64,000 bases of DNA, from positions 3,162,001-3,226,000 of the forward strand of contig NC_089180.1 in NCBI RefSeq assembly GCF_947507565.1, in the 5' to 3' direction. The notes under the pieces are model-generated. The model made no database searches. It saw only the letters and a program-made list of their open reading frames with translations, and was not told the origin of the DNA. Position 1 is the stretch's first letter. Every line of letters starts with the position of its first letter. Shown one piece after another: positions 39,839 to 51,555 of the stretch. This DNA comes from Oscarella lobularis (taxonomy: Eukaryota; Porifera; Homoscleromorpha; Homosclerophorida; Oscarellidae). The position numbers and the translations under genes are program-made.

Positions 39839-40526
39839 TTAGTGCACGTGCCTGGACTGCACTGACCTTCGACCAGTAGGCCAGTTAGGAAATAATGTAA
39901 TTTCGTCATCTTGGTCGAAGCTGGCATACGATAGCTCATCGGCATGGTTGTATGGTGACAATGCCAAGAGAATATAGGCATGATCTAACTCCAGCGAGCT
40001 GACCAACGTTTCAGCGTCATGCGATGAACTCGACGAAGTAGTTTTAGCGTCACGCAATGAACTCGACGAAGTCGATCCAAAAAGACGAATACTGTCTGCA
40101 GCCGGCTCTATCCGCGTCCAAAGAGTGTTGAATAGTTCCGCAGAAAAAACACCGGTAAAACATTCATAGCTTCGTCGCTTGCCACATTGTAATTTGAGAA
40201 TTTTTTTTATCAACTTTTTTTTTAGTGGCAGACAGCTTTTTTTGCAACCTGGCATATTCCTCCTGCAAACAAGCGTACTTATCTTCAACGGTTGGCTCGT
40301 TTCAAGCAGGAGCATTTCCATCAGATTCAGCGCCATATAATTCAGCTCCAAGTATTTTTTTCGATTCATGTCGATCATATTCGTCACTACGTATTGCATG
40401 TCTGATGATGACTTCTGGTGGCTTCATATTGTCGGTGGGATGGAACTTCACAAGACGATCGAGAAAAAAACGGCGGTAAACAAAAACCCGTTTTATTTCA
40501 TTTTGATGGGCCCGAACGTTCTTCAT
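39839..40526 (-). pseudogene. Unidentified transposon-like protein with coiled coil
   Basis: Two minus-strand frames. The upstream one reads RRFFLDRLVKFHPTDNMKPP. The downstream one (39839-40399) carries KRRSYECFTGVFSAELFNTL and EPAADSIRLFGSTSSSS, recalling the segment before the catalytic core of DDE_4-like transposases (FTG-F-LW-LGPAADxLR). Between them another frame has a coiled coil. No catalytic core follows. Tentative. Confidence 0.3.
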
Positions 40527-40969
40527 AGTGCATATTGCAGTTTACGGAGTGAGCAGTTGGCTTCTAGTTGCGTCCATGACGGTCTTGTCGAGACACGCGC
40601 TGAACAACAACGTTTCTGACGCTACAAGGCATGTTGCAGAGCTTGTGGAGAACCAAGAGAGAGCTGAATCTCAGGCAGGAAGAGTAGTTGAGCCTAGGGC
40701 AGCCACAAACTCGCTCAAACGATCCAAGAAGCTCTGGACAACGTCTGTCGCAACTACAGAATCCTGTGTACTGTAAAAGACTGTGAAAAAATTATATTCC
40801 TTACTGGGGGAACCCAGCAAGCTCGTCTTGTGATGGCAGCAATAGAGGAAGTTTTTTGGCGATACAGACGAGAAACTTCAGTTAGCAGATAAGCTGGTAG
40901 TCTTGTACCATTTTCAGAAGGAGAATGCAGAGTGGCGGAACTTGAAGGAGGAGGAGGAAGGAAGTTCTA

Positions 40970-41737
40970 CCACGGATTGTAGAGGAGAGGGATAGGAAAC
41001 GATAGCGCACTACTGTACATTGTGACGTTGCATCCGTGACACGGTCTGACTCCTCCTCTCGCTCAAGAAACGCCCGATTTCTCCGAATCCGAAGGCTCTT
41101 TAGCCTTTTAAGCAACTCAAAAAGGTTACTAAGGATGTAAATAATGCTTCTAAATGTAGCTTTTATAAGCGACAGATGCCTAAAGCCGGTTTTTTCAACA
41201 GGCGACTTTGTGTAGCTTTCCTGATCGTTCTGCAGGCTTTCGGAACCACAATGTACATTCTAACTCTAGGCTAAAGACGTCAAAGTGCAACGGACATCTT
41301 CAAAAGCATCTGCGGTTGATCAAGACAAATTTCTAGAATGAGGTCTACCCTCGCAAGAAGGGTGCATGCTCGAAAATCGTCTTCATTTTGACAATCGTGA
41401 AACGCAGATGCTTTTGAAGATGTCAGTTGCACTTTGACGTCTTTAGCCTAGAGTTAGAATGTACATTGTGGTTCCGAAAGCCTGCAGAACGATCAGGAAA
41501 GCTACACAATGTCGCCTGTTGAAAAAACCGGCTTTAGGCATCTGTCGCTTGTAAAAGCTACATTTGGAAGCATTATTTACATCCTTAGTAACCTTTTCGA
41601 GTTGCTTTGAAGGCTAGAGAGCCTTCGGATTCGGAGAAATCGGGCGTTTCTTCAGCGAGAGGAGGAGTCAGACCGTAAACGTCACAATGTACAGTAGTGC
41701 GCTATCGTTTCCTATCCCTCTCCTCTACAATCTGTGG
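40970..41737. mobile_element. Large foldback element, arms about 340 bp
   Basis: Left arm 40970-41314 and right arm 41403-41737 are inverted copies with an 88-bp loop. Matched blocks include GATTGTAGAGGAGAGGGATA, AGCGCACTACTGTACATTGT, GCGACAGATGCCTAAAGCCG and AAAAGCATCTGCG. Differences are scattered and few. No coding sequence. It is probably a foldback-type or long-TIR non-autonomous transposon; I could not identify a target duplication. Confidence 0.8.
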
Positions 41738-42214
41738 TTCTACCTCTTACGGAAACCTTTCGAGCACGAGCAGCAGTAGTAGCTTAACGTCTTAAGTGTG
41801 TTGATTCTCTCTTAATGTTAAAAAAGGCTTTAGGAGTCCTTTTAGAGCAGGAAGACTGCGGGTAGAAGGAATATCATACCGCCGTTAATAATAATAAAAT
41901 TTACAACAAAATACTGTTTCCTCGCATGTCTCAAGAGACTAGAAAGTCTCCAACATCTGTATCTTCAAACTTCAGGAACCCGTATGTCCGGGTAGGGTAG
42001 ACGGGTTTTTGCTTGTTTTTTTCTAAAAAACTATTTACCCTACCCAGACATACGGGCAGTCTGGCATCATAGAATAAGGAATAATACCTCCCAGGCAGAA
42101 AGTTGTTCCGTGTAAAGATTCATACATAATTGAACATCAAACCCATTCGAATGACACTCTAAACTAAACTACAAAATCAGCACAACGGTGCAGAATTATA
42201 TTTCTTGTGGTCAT
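41738..42214. other. No gene; short inverted repeat
   Basis: CGTATGTCCGGGTAGGGTAG (41981-42000) pairs with CTACCC...ACATACG near 42036-42053, a hairpin of about 20 bp. Confidence 0.5.
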
Positions 42215-42600
42215 TCACCCAAGTAAAAACTTTGGTAAGTTTAACTTGCCGAATACGTTGCTAGAGAATGAAGGAAAATAAGATTGAGCTCTTCTATGTA
42301 TGAAGCTAGTTGCTTGTAGTTCATTCAAAGCACGAAGCATAATATCAAAATCTTCCTTTGTGTCTAAGGTCCCGTGTTGGCCATGGGCCGGTTTGGTATC
42401 CGTTGAAGACTGAAGACTCTTTTCTAACATTTTCATTATTCCCGCTGATTAGCTACAACGTAAAGCTTCCTTTTCAGTGAGATTTGCTCCTAAGCGTTTA
42501 ATAAGCTTTTTGGTAATATTATTTAGGTGCTCAAGATGTAAATCAAACGTCCTTGTTGTTGCAAAATCTGATTCAGTTTACCTAGAACTAGCAGCCATTT
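42215..42600 (-). pseudogene. Unidentified fragment
   Basis: The minus strand reads FDLHLEHLNNITKKLIKRLG then MLEKSLQSSTDTK and a tail RRAQSYFPSFSSNVFGKLNL. Two stops interrupt it. It looks protein-derived by composition, but I do not recognise the family. Confidence 0.25.
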
Positions 42601-42879
42601 TTCAAAGACTTTTCTCGTAATCCACGCTCGCCCATTGCTGCGGTAATCCACAGAAGATCACGTTGTGGTAGCAAGTCCTCTAAAGAACCGCGGCTCTTTG
42701 CTTCGACCAATGACAAGAGGTGGCGCAACACGAAAGAAGACAGTTAAACAAGTAGTCTCACATCGCAGCGCTTCAATTGTACACATTAGATGAAAATGGT
42801 CGTCGATTGGCCGCACGAGATGCATTATAAAAGCAAAACAAGTCTAACTATATTAAGAAAAAACCAGCGGTTAAACCCT
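42601..42879. other. No recognisable gene
   Basis: Nothing supported on either strand. Confidence 0.4.
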
Positions 42880-43520
42880 CGGTACGTGCAAATATACAAT
42901 TTCTCCTTCTTTATATTCGAGCGTTTCGCTTGAACGCTCATCATAATATTTCTTCCGCTTTGCCTGTGCGGCAGCTAAAGTTCCCTCGGTGATATCGCGC
43001 AATGCAGCCAATCGTTCCGTCAACTCGCTCAGGTGTTCACTCGGCTTTAATGGCGCTCTTCCTGGATTTCCAAACGCGCTGTCGGCGGGCGTTCGTGGTT
43101 AGCGACCGTATAATAATTCGAACGTGGATACGCCGGTGGACGACTGCACTGCCGTCCTATATCCGAATAATGCGATAGGAACCTTCAAATCCCAGTCACG
43201 CTTGTTCTCCTCTCCATACTTCGCAAGCATGCCTAATAACGTTCTGTTTGCCCTCTCTACTTTTGGGGATGGTACGCCGTCGTGCGTGACTTAGTCATTC
43301 CCAGCAAACTACATAGTTCTTTCATTACTTTCGCTTCAAAATTAGGCCGTTTGTCGGAGTGCATCACTACCGGTATGCCGTGCCGGCTCACCTGCTCTAG
43401 CAACGCTTGAGCTGTTGTATTTGCCTTCTGATCTGGAGTCGGAATCGCTTCAATCCATTTCGTATAGTACCCGGATACAAAAAATGAAACGGCGTTTATG
43501 CCGAAGGCGTCACCTGCCAA
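42880..43520 (-). pseudogene. Gypsy-type integrase, catalytic core and C-terminus
   Basis: On minus the core reads YYTKWIEAIPTPDQKA, SRHGIPVVMHSDKRPNFEAK with the second catalytic Asp in HSD, and TTAYHPQK. A small deletion and frameshift fall where G-N/S-GQ is expected, and the frame resumes with VERANRTLLGMLAKYGEENK holding the catalytic Glu. After STFELLYGR there is one in-frame stop, then a chromodomain-less tail ending GEIVYLHVPRV. RT and protease are absent. Its upstream edge lies in an inverted duplication (43468-43956), so the fragment ends abruptly there. Confidence 0.7.
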
Positions 43521-43956
43521 GAAAGTTTGAAAGAAAAAAAGTGTAGAACGTAAGGACTGAAACCTTTCTGTACTGACCTAAATTCGCTAACTACAAGCGG
43601 AAACGAGATAAACCCGGAAACGCGCTTTTGCGCGTCATGCATTCGATGCTGTCTTCCGTGCTTTATCGATCATTGTCTCACTCAATTTATCATGTGCAAT
43701 TTATCATGTGCAAAGGTTCGCCCTTGTCGTGCAATTACAGGTTTACAGACATACGGACGGAAAGGCACGGAAGACAGCATCGAATGCATGACGCGCAAAA
43801 GCGAGTTTCCGGCTTTATCTCGTTTCCGCTTTTAATTAGCGAATTCAAGTCAGTACAGAAAAGTTTCAGTCCTATCGATCTACACTTTTTATTTCAAACT
43901 TTCCTGGCAGGTGACGCCTTCGGCATTAACGACGGTTCATTTTTTGTATCCGGGTA
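43468..43956. repeat. Inverted duplication including integrase sequence
   Basis: Arms 43468-43661 and 43765-43956 are inverted copies, with a 103-bp loop containing TTTATCATGTGCAA twice. Each arm carries the integrase segment encoding GDAFGIN...FFVSG plus about 140 bp of adjoining sequence, including GCGCGTCATGCATTCGATGC-type blocks. The duplication thus includes part of the gypsy gene rather than being an independent element. Confidence 0.8.
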
Positions 43957-44560
43957 GCTGTGTGGCACCAGTTACGTCACAGAACGCCCGTAATTACAGA
44001 GTTAAAACGCTTCTTTCTCGTAGCCGAATCACACGATCACAGCGAAACCGGTGCGAAATCGTAGCAAACGTAAGTGGTTTAAAAAACGCCGGAGTGCCCC
44101 TTTAACAGCTTACAACAAATCGTGACATATTTATGACGTACAACGGTAACCATTGCATCAATACTATGTTCCAGCGGCTATTGTTTGTTGATTCTGGCTT
44201 TGTTCACCTTCTCTTTTACGCATCCCCGAACTCGAGCATTCTTCGTCAATTGTCATTCACTCTTCGAGCGAGACGAATATGCTGGGATTGCTTGGGAAAA
44301 AAACGTTGAGCGGGTTTTAGCGGTGAGAGGAATCGATTCCCAACGATCAGATATCATTGCTGAATGACAAGACAGTCAATCGTTCCTCCTAATCTTTCCC
44401 AAAGCACTGAGTAAGGTTGTTGCAGACGAACTCTGCCGTGGCGTTTATTGGAGGATTGGTCCTCGCCTGCTGCACTAAATATGACGTTATTTGTGCGTGT
44501 GTGTTGTGCTATGTGTTCTGGCTGTTTTAGCTCTAGGTAACTGTTTATTTTAGCAGTCGT
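43957..44560. other. No recognisable gene
   Basis: 43975-44105 is GC-richer and ends GGAGTGCCCC, perhaps a MITE end; no partner identified. Confidence 0.35.
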
Positions 44561-44762
44561 CTGAGACCTACTGAGACCCCGTCTAAGACCATTTGAGACC
44601 CCGTCTGAGACCATCTGAGACCCCGTGTGAGACCATCTGAGACCCCTAGACCATCTGAGCCCCTTTCTGAGGTCCGTACTGAGACCTACTGCCATTTGAG
44701 ACCTACTGAGACCCCTACTAACTAGTACTAAGACCGACTGAGCCCCCTACTGAGAGACCCCT
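44561..44762. repeat. Minisatellite of CTGAGACC units
   Basis: About 200 bp of CTGAGACCATCTGAGACCCC-type units, basic period about 11 bp with higher-order pairs. Confidence 0.85.
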
Positions 44763-45131
44763 CTGTCACAGTGGCGTAACGCCCACACTTTTGAATCAAA
44801 TTTCATGTAAAAAATTAAGTTTTTTTACCTTGCTCTTCCAACCTTTCTCTTTCGTTTGCGCCGATTTCCGCGGCTGTGCGACATTACAAGCCAGCTAGAA
44901 AAAAGGTGCAATTAGTAGACGTTCTTCCATCTTCCATAAAAAGCGTCCGTTCATCGTTTCCTTGTCATCGCCAATCTTCAGATTCTTCCAAACAGACTTT
45001 TCGGTAGCAAGCTGTGTTTCTAGGAGCGTAGAAACTGCATTTGAGCGTCTTTCCGGAGTTCTCTAACGCGCGTCGCATTCTTCGGCAAATACCTGCGTTT
45101 TCTTGCTTATTTCCACGTCCTCTCAATCGAA
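44763..45131. other. Probable 5' flank of the Mutator-like gene
   Basis: No separate coding sequence recognised. Confidence 0.35.
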
Positions 45132-46025
45132 ATGGGGCGCAAGTCAAAGTTCAAGAGAGCTGGCTTTCGTGGGAACCAATGGCATTTGATGGATCGGTCC
45201 GCTACGAACACTCAAACCAACCCCGAAGCACCTCCCAGTTCCGGTAGTGAACACGAGGCTATTTCAAACCCATCTGGCGCGGGAATATCGTCGCTGAAGC
45301 TCGCAGACGCTCCTACTTTGTGGCCTGGGAAAGGCCCATCGCATACGTCACAGTGTAGCGTCTTGACACGTTTCTCAAGCGCCGATCCACCGACTTACCG
45401 CCTAATTGACCTCTTGCAACTGAGTTCGGCACTAAAGAGCTTCGCCGTTTGCAGTACGTGCCTGGAAAGCAAAATTGTTCTTTGTGAAGACGAGAAGAAG
45501 CACCGAGGATTCGTGTCCAAGATTGTTTTGAAGTGCAATAGCTGCTCGGCGGCGCACTCATTCGCCACGTCTCGCCTTCGCCCTGGGGTTCGGGGACAAA
45601 GCTACGACGTCAATCGGCGTATAGCACTCGCCGCGATTGGATCAGGAACCAATCGAGCGAGCTTCGTTCGCTTCGCCGGTGTCATGAATATGCCTCCGCC
45701 TCCATTGTGTGACAGTTGGAACATTCATACTGAAGCACTTTCGGAATCTATGGGGACAGTAATTCAATAAATATTTTCTTTTATTATACGAATACTAAAG
45801 TCAACCGTTATTAGGTTTTTGAAGAGTCTGTTTGCCAAGCAGTGCAAAGACACCGGAATCGAGTAGGAGCAGGGGAAGACGACATCATCGACGTTGCTGT
45901 GTCATTTGACGGCACTTGGGCGACGAGGCTTCTGTTCTCTGTACGGTCTTCAGGCGGTTGTTCTCGACGGGTATGTAATCGACTTCAACATTTTTTCATC
46001 CTAATGCAGATCGTGCCAAAGAATG
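45132..46025 (+). pseudogene. Mutator-like transposase (N-terminal part)
   Basis: The first exon from ATG 45132 gives MGRKSKFKRAGFRGNQWHLM, SKIVLKCNSCSAAHSFATSR and VNRRIALAAIGSGTNRASFV, characteristic of the Mutator-like transposase domain family of invertebrates. A 56-bp GT-AG intron (45759-45814) joins it to VFEESVCQAVQRHRNRVGAG and IIDVAVSFDGTWATR, which holds the first catalytic Asp in the SFDGTW motif. Directly after, one missing base shifts the frame. The other frame continues LYGLQAVVLDGYVIDF before homology stops near 46025. The rest of the protein is missing. Confidence 0.75.
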
Positions 46026-46304
46026 AAGGAATTGGGGTAAAATATAATTCATCCACTTATCATTTTCATTGTGCAATAAAACCTTTTAGTATTGGCAGAG
46101 AGAGTGCAGAATTCCGCGCCTGTCATCAAGCATGAAGGAATACGCTGTCGCTGAAGACAGCTGTCGACGTCACATGTTGTACAAAGACTTTTTATTTACC
46201 TCGAAGTCGGTTTCTGCATCTTCCGGCTGTCAGTGTTGCGACAATTGCAAAAAATGATGCTCGTGTGAGAGATGCACAATGGTTGTCTAACGGGGTGTTC
46301 ATTT
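46026..46304. other. No recognisable gene
   Basis: Spacer between the Mutator-like remnant and the convergent DUF6589 gene. Confidence 0.4.
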
Positions 46305-49300
46305 TCATTGAATGCAATGCCACGTTTCTATATCACAATCCGAATACACGGTTCCTACATTGCATTCTTTCAGCAATTTTTTTAGCCATTTGTGCAGTTC
46401 ACTGCTGGCAATCGTTGCTGATATATTCCAAGGTTTTTCAAACGCTGAGTGTCGTCTTCCCTCACAGTATTGCATAATGCGGTTTTCTTGCAGAATTTTG
46501 AGGACGGCGTCGAGGTCTTCTTGATCTTCAGCTACGCTGTGCCTGCCGCTATTGAAAGAAGAATCCACGCTCTCTTCGAAGGTATGACAAACCTCGTTCA
46601 CCAATCCTATTGATTTGGCGGCCCTTACAATCACGGTGGGCGTGATGTTAGCGCCAACATTGGAGAGCACAGTTTTCAACCGACGATTGAGGTGCTCTAG
46701 AGCGAGATCACATGGAATGTTTCTCCCTGCCCCACCTCCGGTGTTTACTGTACGGCTCCACAGAAGCTGCTCTTTCAAACGTTGTGAAAGCGTGAGCATG
46801 TTGTACAATGTAAGAAAGGCCTCCTTAGCATAATTACGTCGGTTTGAAGCCTTATAGGCAAGTAGAAGCATTTTTTAGTAAGTCCTGATGCGATTTCCGT
46901 CTCCTTCCCGTATAGCATTGTGAAAGCCGTGATACACCAGTCCCAGACTTATAAGCTCTTTGGCGTAAGAGAATACTCCGTCATCGCTATTTTCGAGTGT
47001 CTGCTGACCGGCAAGGACTGGCGGAAAGAATCGCTCCACCAGCGAATCAGCAACATCTTTCAATGACGGCATATTGTCGGATGTGCAGTCGTCAGCAGTG
47101 TGCAGGGCAGCCGCGACTAAATGACTTTCAAACGCCAACTGGAAGAAGTCTTCGGCTGCCTTCAAATCTTTGCCCGGGTCGTCTTTGACAGACGTGCGAT
47201 AAAGAACTTGTATAATTTGAAATAATGTTCTTTTGTCTCGGACCGACTTTGCCGAGTACAAGCGCTTCCAAACGACCTTCGCGCAAAATTGATATCACTG
47301 CTCATGTCTCTTCTTATTTTCAAGATACCTCACCTTTGCAAGATACAGTCGCGCATGCCAGTCTTCTGCTATCGATCTGAAGCCTTCAAGACGGTCCAAT
47401 GAAGTGTCATGAGTAGCTCGAAGTGATTTTGCTCCTAGAGCACGAGCCGCTGTTAACTGGTCGCCTCCAATAAGAATTGGGCAGACTTCCGTCTCTTCGA
47501 ATGTAATGACGTCGTTTCCCACAGTTGTAGTCCTGGTAGCGCGATTCTGAGGAACGTACTTTTGCAATGTGGAAATGATGTCGCACATCTCTGGTAGCTT
47601 ATTTTCATTCAAGGGCACAACGCCGAGAGGAACCTCGAGGATATAGATATTAGCCACTCGAGGTTTGCACATAATTTGGCACAATTACGATGAGAGATGT
47701 CGATGACATTTCTCTGGTGTGAGAACTAGGAATATGTCGTTGCACGTCCTTCTCATCATGCTGAAAGTAGCGTGGTAGCCGGCGGAAAAGAATTCTGTAA
47801 GTACATTTTTGCTGGCATGTTACGAGACACTGCTCTGTTTACCTTCCAATAAGCACAAAGAAGTCTCTTTTAAGTCTGTCGATGTCTGACTGATTTGGCA
47901 GAAATCGGCAGCCGACACGGACGGCATACACTCATGGCTGTCCTCAGGAAGTGATGGTATTCTCATATGAGTGAAAGTAGTGATGTGACTGTGTTTGAAA
48001 GGCTATTCGTTGCGATGCGGGACGAACGTTTTTGTCTACATTGTCACCCACTACAATTTTGTAGCCAATGACATTCCTTAAAAGTAAGCTGTGGAAGAAT
48101 TTGGTGAAATTTCTTTAGTGTGTCTATTACCTGTTTTTTTTAGGATTCTGAAGTGCTTCATCCAAGGCACAGTAAGAGTCATGGTCCATTGGCACTACAA
48201 CAACAACAATGTACTGTATGAAAATGTCAATGCAAGAGCGATAGTTATACTTTGGATCTCTGTAGATGAGCATTCGTCTGTTGACAGTTGACAGGGCTGA
48301 TTTACGTCACTCTGTATACATAATATCAAAAAATTAATAGAGATTGACGGCTGCGCTTGATGCTCTGCGCCTCGAAGTGCTGCTTTCTAGCCTTTTACAC
48401 CATAAGGAAATCCTCTGCTATGCTGTCAACTATGCGCAGAGTTTGCTTGTGAGACATGCAAACCATGAGAGGCTGCATGCAGTTGAATATCTGGTCATAG
48501 AACATTTAATAATACCAAAATTGATAAATTGTTTCAAACCAATTTACTTGTTTAGAGCATCCGTTTCCATAGAACCCTCACAGAAATTGCGCGCTGAACG
48601 TACGAACATTTATTGTTCCGGCTCTTTATGACAATTGATGCAATGAAGCACAATAGTATTTGATCTTGGTCTGGTTGCCCAAGAAGAGATTTGACAATTC
48701 GAATTAGCATTGGTGCTCGAGAAGTGAGCTTCTGCTCCAGTGTTTTTCATGAGAATGATGACAAGTTTTTGTCGGACGTCTGCAAAACCGAGTCATTGCC
48801 TGCTCCAATCATAGCTTTGATTTCTCTTCCAACTTCCGATTGCAGAGTATTCAGTAAGGCATCCGATGCCTTCTGGTCAGCAATCTGATCCTTAGCGGTT
48901 GCCATTAGTGAACGACGAACGGAATGTTTTACAAGACGACTTCGCTTAGGAGTCAACTTAAATTTCCTTGGCCCGGATTTGTAATCAATGATCACCTACA
49001 AAAGTGATGCCATAAATTTGAAATACAAAAGGTAACATTTTACCTTAACGGGCGGAGTTTTGGGCTTGATTCTAGTCGTCAAAACACTGTGAGACTCTTC
49101 ATGGTCAGCAGAAAGTACTTCTGGTAATTGAGGACACTCGCTTTCTCCGTCAATGTCTAGCCGACGTTTCTTTGGAGGAGAGCGTTCAAGCCAGAAGGAG
49201 AACTGTTTAACAATCTAGAAAACAGCATAAAAAAATTTAAAAACTGCCTTGCTTAATTAAAATGTTGTTGACTAAATTACAGTTCTTTTCAATTGTTCAG

Positions 49301-49520
49301 ATTTCTGGATAGCAGTCAGTCTGTGCTCGCACCCGCTATAGAGGAACTGCCCGGTGAGGTGACGCTAAACGATGGCAAGGCTGGTTTTGTAGAAATCGTT
49401 GAGTATGGAGTCCAGGACTTCGAGCGAACTTCTGCAGCAACTCCCCCTATCGATACGCTTTCGTTTCTTCTTCTGGGAATCTGTGCTAACCGGTTCCCTA
49501 CACAGAGCGCAAAAGTCCAT
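46305..49520 (-). CDS. DUF6589 protein, multi-exon, apparently intact
   Basis: Minus-strand gene. Exon 1 begins MDFCALCREPVSTDSQKKKR, a Cys-pair header. Further exons carry FWLERSPPKKRRLDIDGESE, then YKSGPRKFKLTPKRSRLVKH and SEVGREIKAMIGAGNDSVLQ, then PLMVCMSHKQTLRIVDSIAE near 48450. The DUF6589 core follows: CPILIGGDQLTAARALGAKS, DWHARLYLAKV, a 57-bp intron near 47281-47337, VVWKRLYSAKSVRDKRTLFQ, FSYAKELISLGLVYHGFHNA, and NIPCDLALEHLNRRLKTVLS. The C-terminus ends CDIETWHCIQ at 46308. Introns have GT-AG borders where I checked. DUF6589 proteins are numerous in corals, sponges and other invertebrates. Function is unproven, and a transposase-derived origin is my inference. No stop or frameshift was seen inside an exon. 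Confidence 0.7.
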
Positions 49521-49794
49521 AGCCAAAAAGTATCCTGGACTTATCTTGCGCAATATATGGCTGAGAGGCTTCAACAGCTTTGGCCATATCATCTCCTTTG
49601 GTTTCATTGGCGGCGTATAGGCAGAGCCAGGCGAGTGTGCCACGAAATAAGAGCTAGAGCACAGAAGCGCGGAATTGTACAAATAAATTACGCGAGAGCA
49701 CTCGCTGAGCTAGGCCCGTCCTGCTTGTCGATCTTTCGATGACCGCGGCGAAACCGTCCTGAAGCCGCGAAAGCCCCTTTGCTTACCCTATATA
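49521..49794. other. Upstream flank of the DUF6589 gene
   Basis: Probably promoter/5' UTR sequence; no defined motif found. Confidence 0.3.
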
Positions 49795-50025
49795 GCGAGA
49801 TTCTCGCGATCCGTAATGCACCTAGAAACGACGCGCAACGTTGCTAATGATGACGATGATTCGCGTGTGCACTTGCTACTTCGCGCGCGTACACTTGCTA
49901 TTTCGCGGCTACTACGTCATCAAATTATCGCCCACCCAAAATCGGGGAGAGCGGTGCACAACGAGATCAAAGGCATGTCCCCAGACCCTCTCCCCGTAGT
50001 GATATTAACGGAGGGGGAGGGGCTG
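49795..50025 (-). repeat. DIRS-associated terminal repeat, copy 2
   Basis: Inverted relative to 2290-2530 and sharing GCGAGATTCTCGC, CGTTGCTAATGATGA, GCGGCTACTACGTCATC and CCGTAGTGATAT in mirrored order. Confidence 0.65.
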
Positions 50026-50034
50026 GGAACGAGA

Positions 50035-50475
50035 CTACTGCTTGTGTTCCATCGGATCGAGACTGGTCATGTTTGGAGAAAAGTGAGGCGAGTTTCCTCG
50101 CGACCGACGGGCAATGGAGCGACAATTGCTGGCTGAACCAGACGCTCCCCGCGAGTGCCCCGCAGCCCCACAGACCCGAAGCATCGGTCTGTACCACCAC
50201 CGACGGGGTTGCCGCAATGCATGCAAAGAATCCACGCCCGTTCCAACGCTCTAAGAACGTCGTCCACTAGAGCAGATCCGCTTTTGCCTCAACATTCAGA
50301 CAAATGACGTGGTGCATCGCTGGCCGCGCCATGAATAGGTCAATCAATCGACAAACGAATGACCGCCCGGCCGAGATCGCCGTCGCGGCGTGGTGTAGTA
50401 GAGTCATTCCGGTGTTTTCAGACAGCCTGAATATCGGACAAGTGTACTGAGCTTTTGTTGTGCAGAACTCCAACT
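50035..50475 (-). pseudogene. DIRS RT/RNase H fragment
   Basis: The minus strand reads HHAATAISAGRSFVCRLIDL then VVQTDASGLWGCGALAGS, matching the thumb-to-RNase H junction of the copy at 1-1192 (ATVITPGRAFVRRLINL; LQTDASGSWGCGALDV). Frames are shifted between the two blocks. It is followed on its 3' side by the shared terminal repeat, while its 5' side stops where Tc1-related sequence begins. Confidence 0.6.
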
Positions 50476-50639
50476 TCTTTTACCGTTGTTGAACCCTTGC
50501 GTGTGTAGAAACATCCACACAAAATCGCAGAGCCGTTCGTTACGCGCACGCTACAGGAGACGTCATTTTGTATCCCCGGACACTGACATACGTTGTCGGA
50601 CAGCACCAGGCAAAGCGGACAGGCCTTCTAGCGTATCAA

Positions 50640-51426
50640 CAGCTGATCTGTGGATCATGGCGACGGTTGATCGAGCTGTGTGGCAGGAAGCGCCGTCCTG
50701 CTGAAAAGTAAAGCTTTGGCCGATGAGTTTTCTGCCATCTGGCTGTAAAAATTCGCGCAGGAGGGCTTGGTACTTTTCGACGTTGAGTGTATCAGTGATG
50801 ACTTTGATAGACCCAACGCCAGAGGCGGCCATTGTTCCCCAAATCATGATCTTCCCTCCCCCAAATTTAACGGTGGGAACCACGCAGTCCGGCAAAAATC
50901 GTTTCCCTGGTCTCCTTCTGACAAATGTTCGTCTGTCAGATTGCCACAACTCGATCGAACATTCGTCTGACCAGAGGACGTTTGACCATTGGGCCTTGGT
51001 CCAATGGCGCCTTTCAACTGCCAAAGAGAGCCTGGCCTTCCGGTGTCTTTCGGTTAGCAAAGGCTTTCTGGCGGCAATACGGCCGTTTAGATTATGCTTG
51101 CACAAGCGTCGTTGCACTGTCGAAACAGAAGCAGAAACGATCCCTGCTTCTTGAGAAGCGCGACGTAATGCTAGAGCGGTCTGTTTCCGGTCACGTAAAC
51201 TCATGCGAATAAGACGTCTGTTCTCTCTCTTTGAAGTAAAACGAGGACGACCCGACTTTAAACGTGACTTAACAGAACCAGTCTCCTTGAACTTTTTTAC
51301 TAATTCTTGGACGCACACTCGTGAAACACTCTCCTTGAGAGCGACTTTGTTCATCAATAAGCCGGTTTGAACAAGGGTTACGATTCGACTTCGCATTTCG
51401 TCGCTGAGATAGCGATGTCTACCCAT
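50640..51426 (-). pseudogene. Tc1-like transposase, C-terminus lost
   Basis: The ATG at 51426 starts MGRHRYLSDEMRSRIVTLVQ. Paired helix-turn-helix regions follow (VCVQELVKKFKETGSVKSR, GRPRFTSKRENRRLIRMSLR, VSTVQRRLCKHNLNGRIAAR), then VLWSDECSIELWQSDRRTFV with the first catalytic Asp and SFTFQQDGASCHTARSTVAM with the second. After that the expected P-x-DLNPIEN block with the final acidic residue is replaced by unrelated sequence (AVDTLEGLSALPGAV). The frame is otherwise open and extends upstream of the ATG to 51555. The loss of the third catalytic position makes it inactive. Confidence 0.8.
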
Positions 51427-51555
51427 TACAAATGCAAGCAAAACTGCTAAAAGAACTCTCAAAACTTGTTTACAGTTGAAATTATCGACTCTAAAGGCGT
51501 ACTTTTTGACACAAGCAGGACAAACGATATTTAGTGAACTTGGACACTTGCTCAA

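Noticed and set aside
49293..49742. Plus-strand 149-residue protein
   Set aside because: Overlaps the DUF6589 first exon on minus, whose Cys-pair header fits the gene downstream; the plus frame has no recognisable motif.
50563..51555. Tc1-like transposase as an intact gene
   Set aside because: The frame is open, but the block with the third catalytic residue is replaced by unrelated sequence, so it is recorded as a pseudogene.
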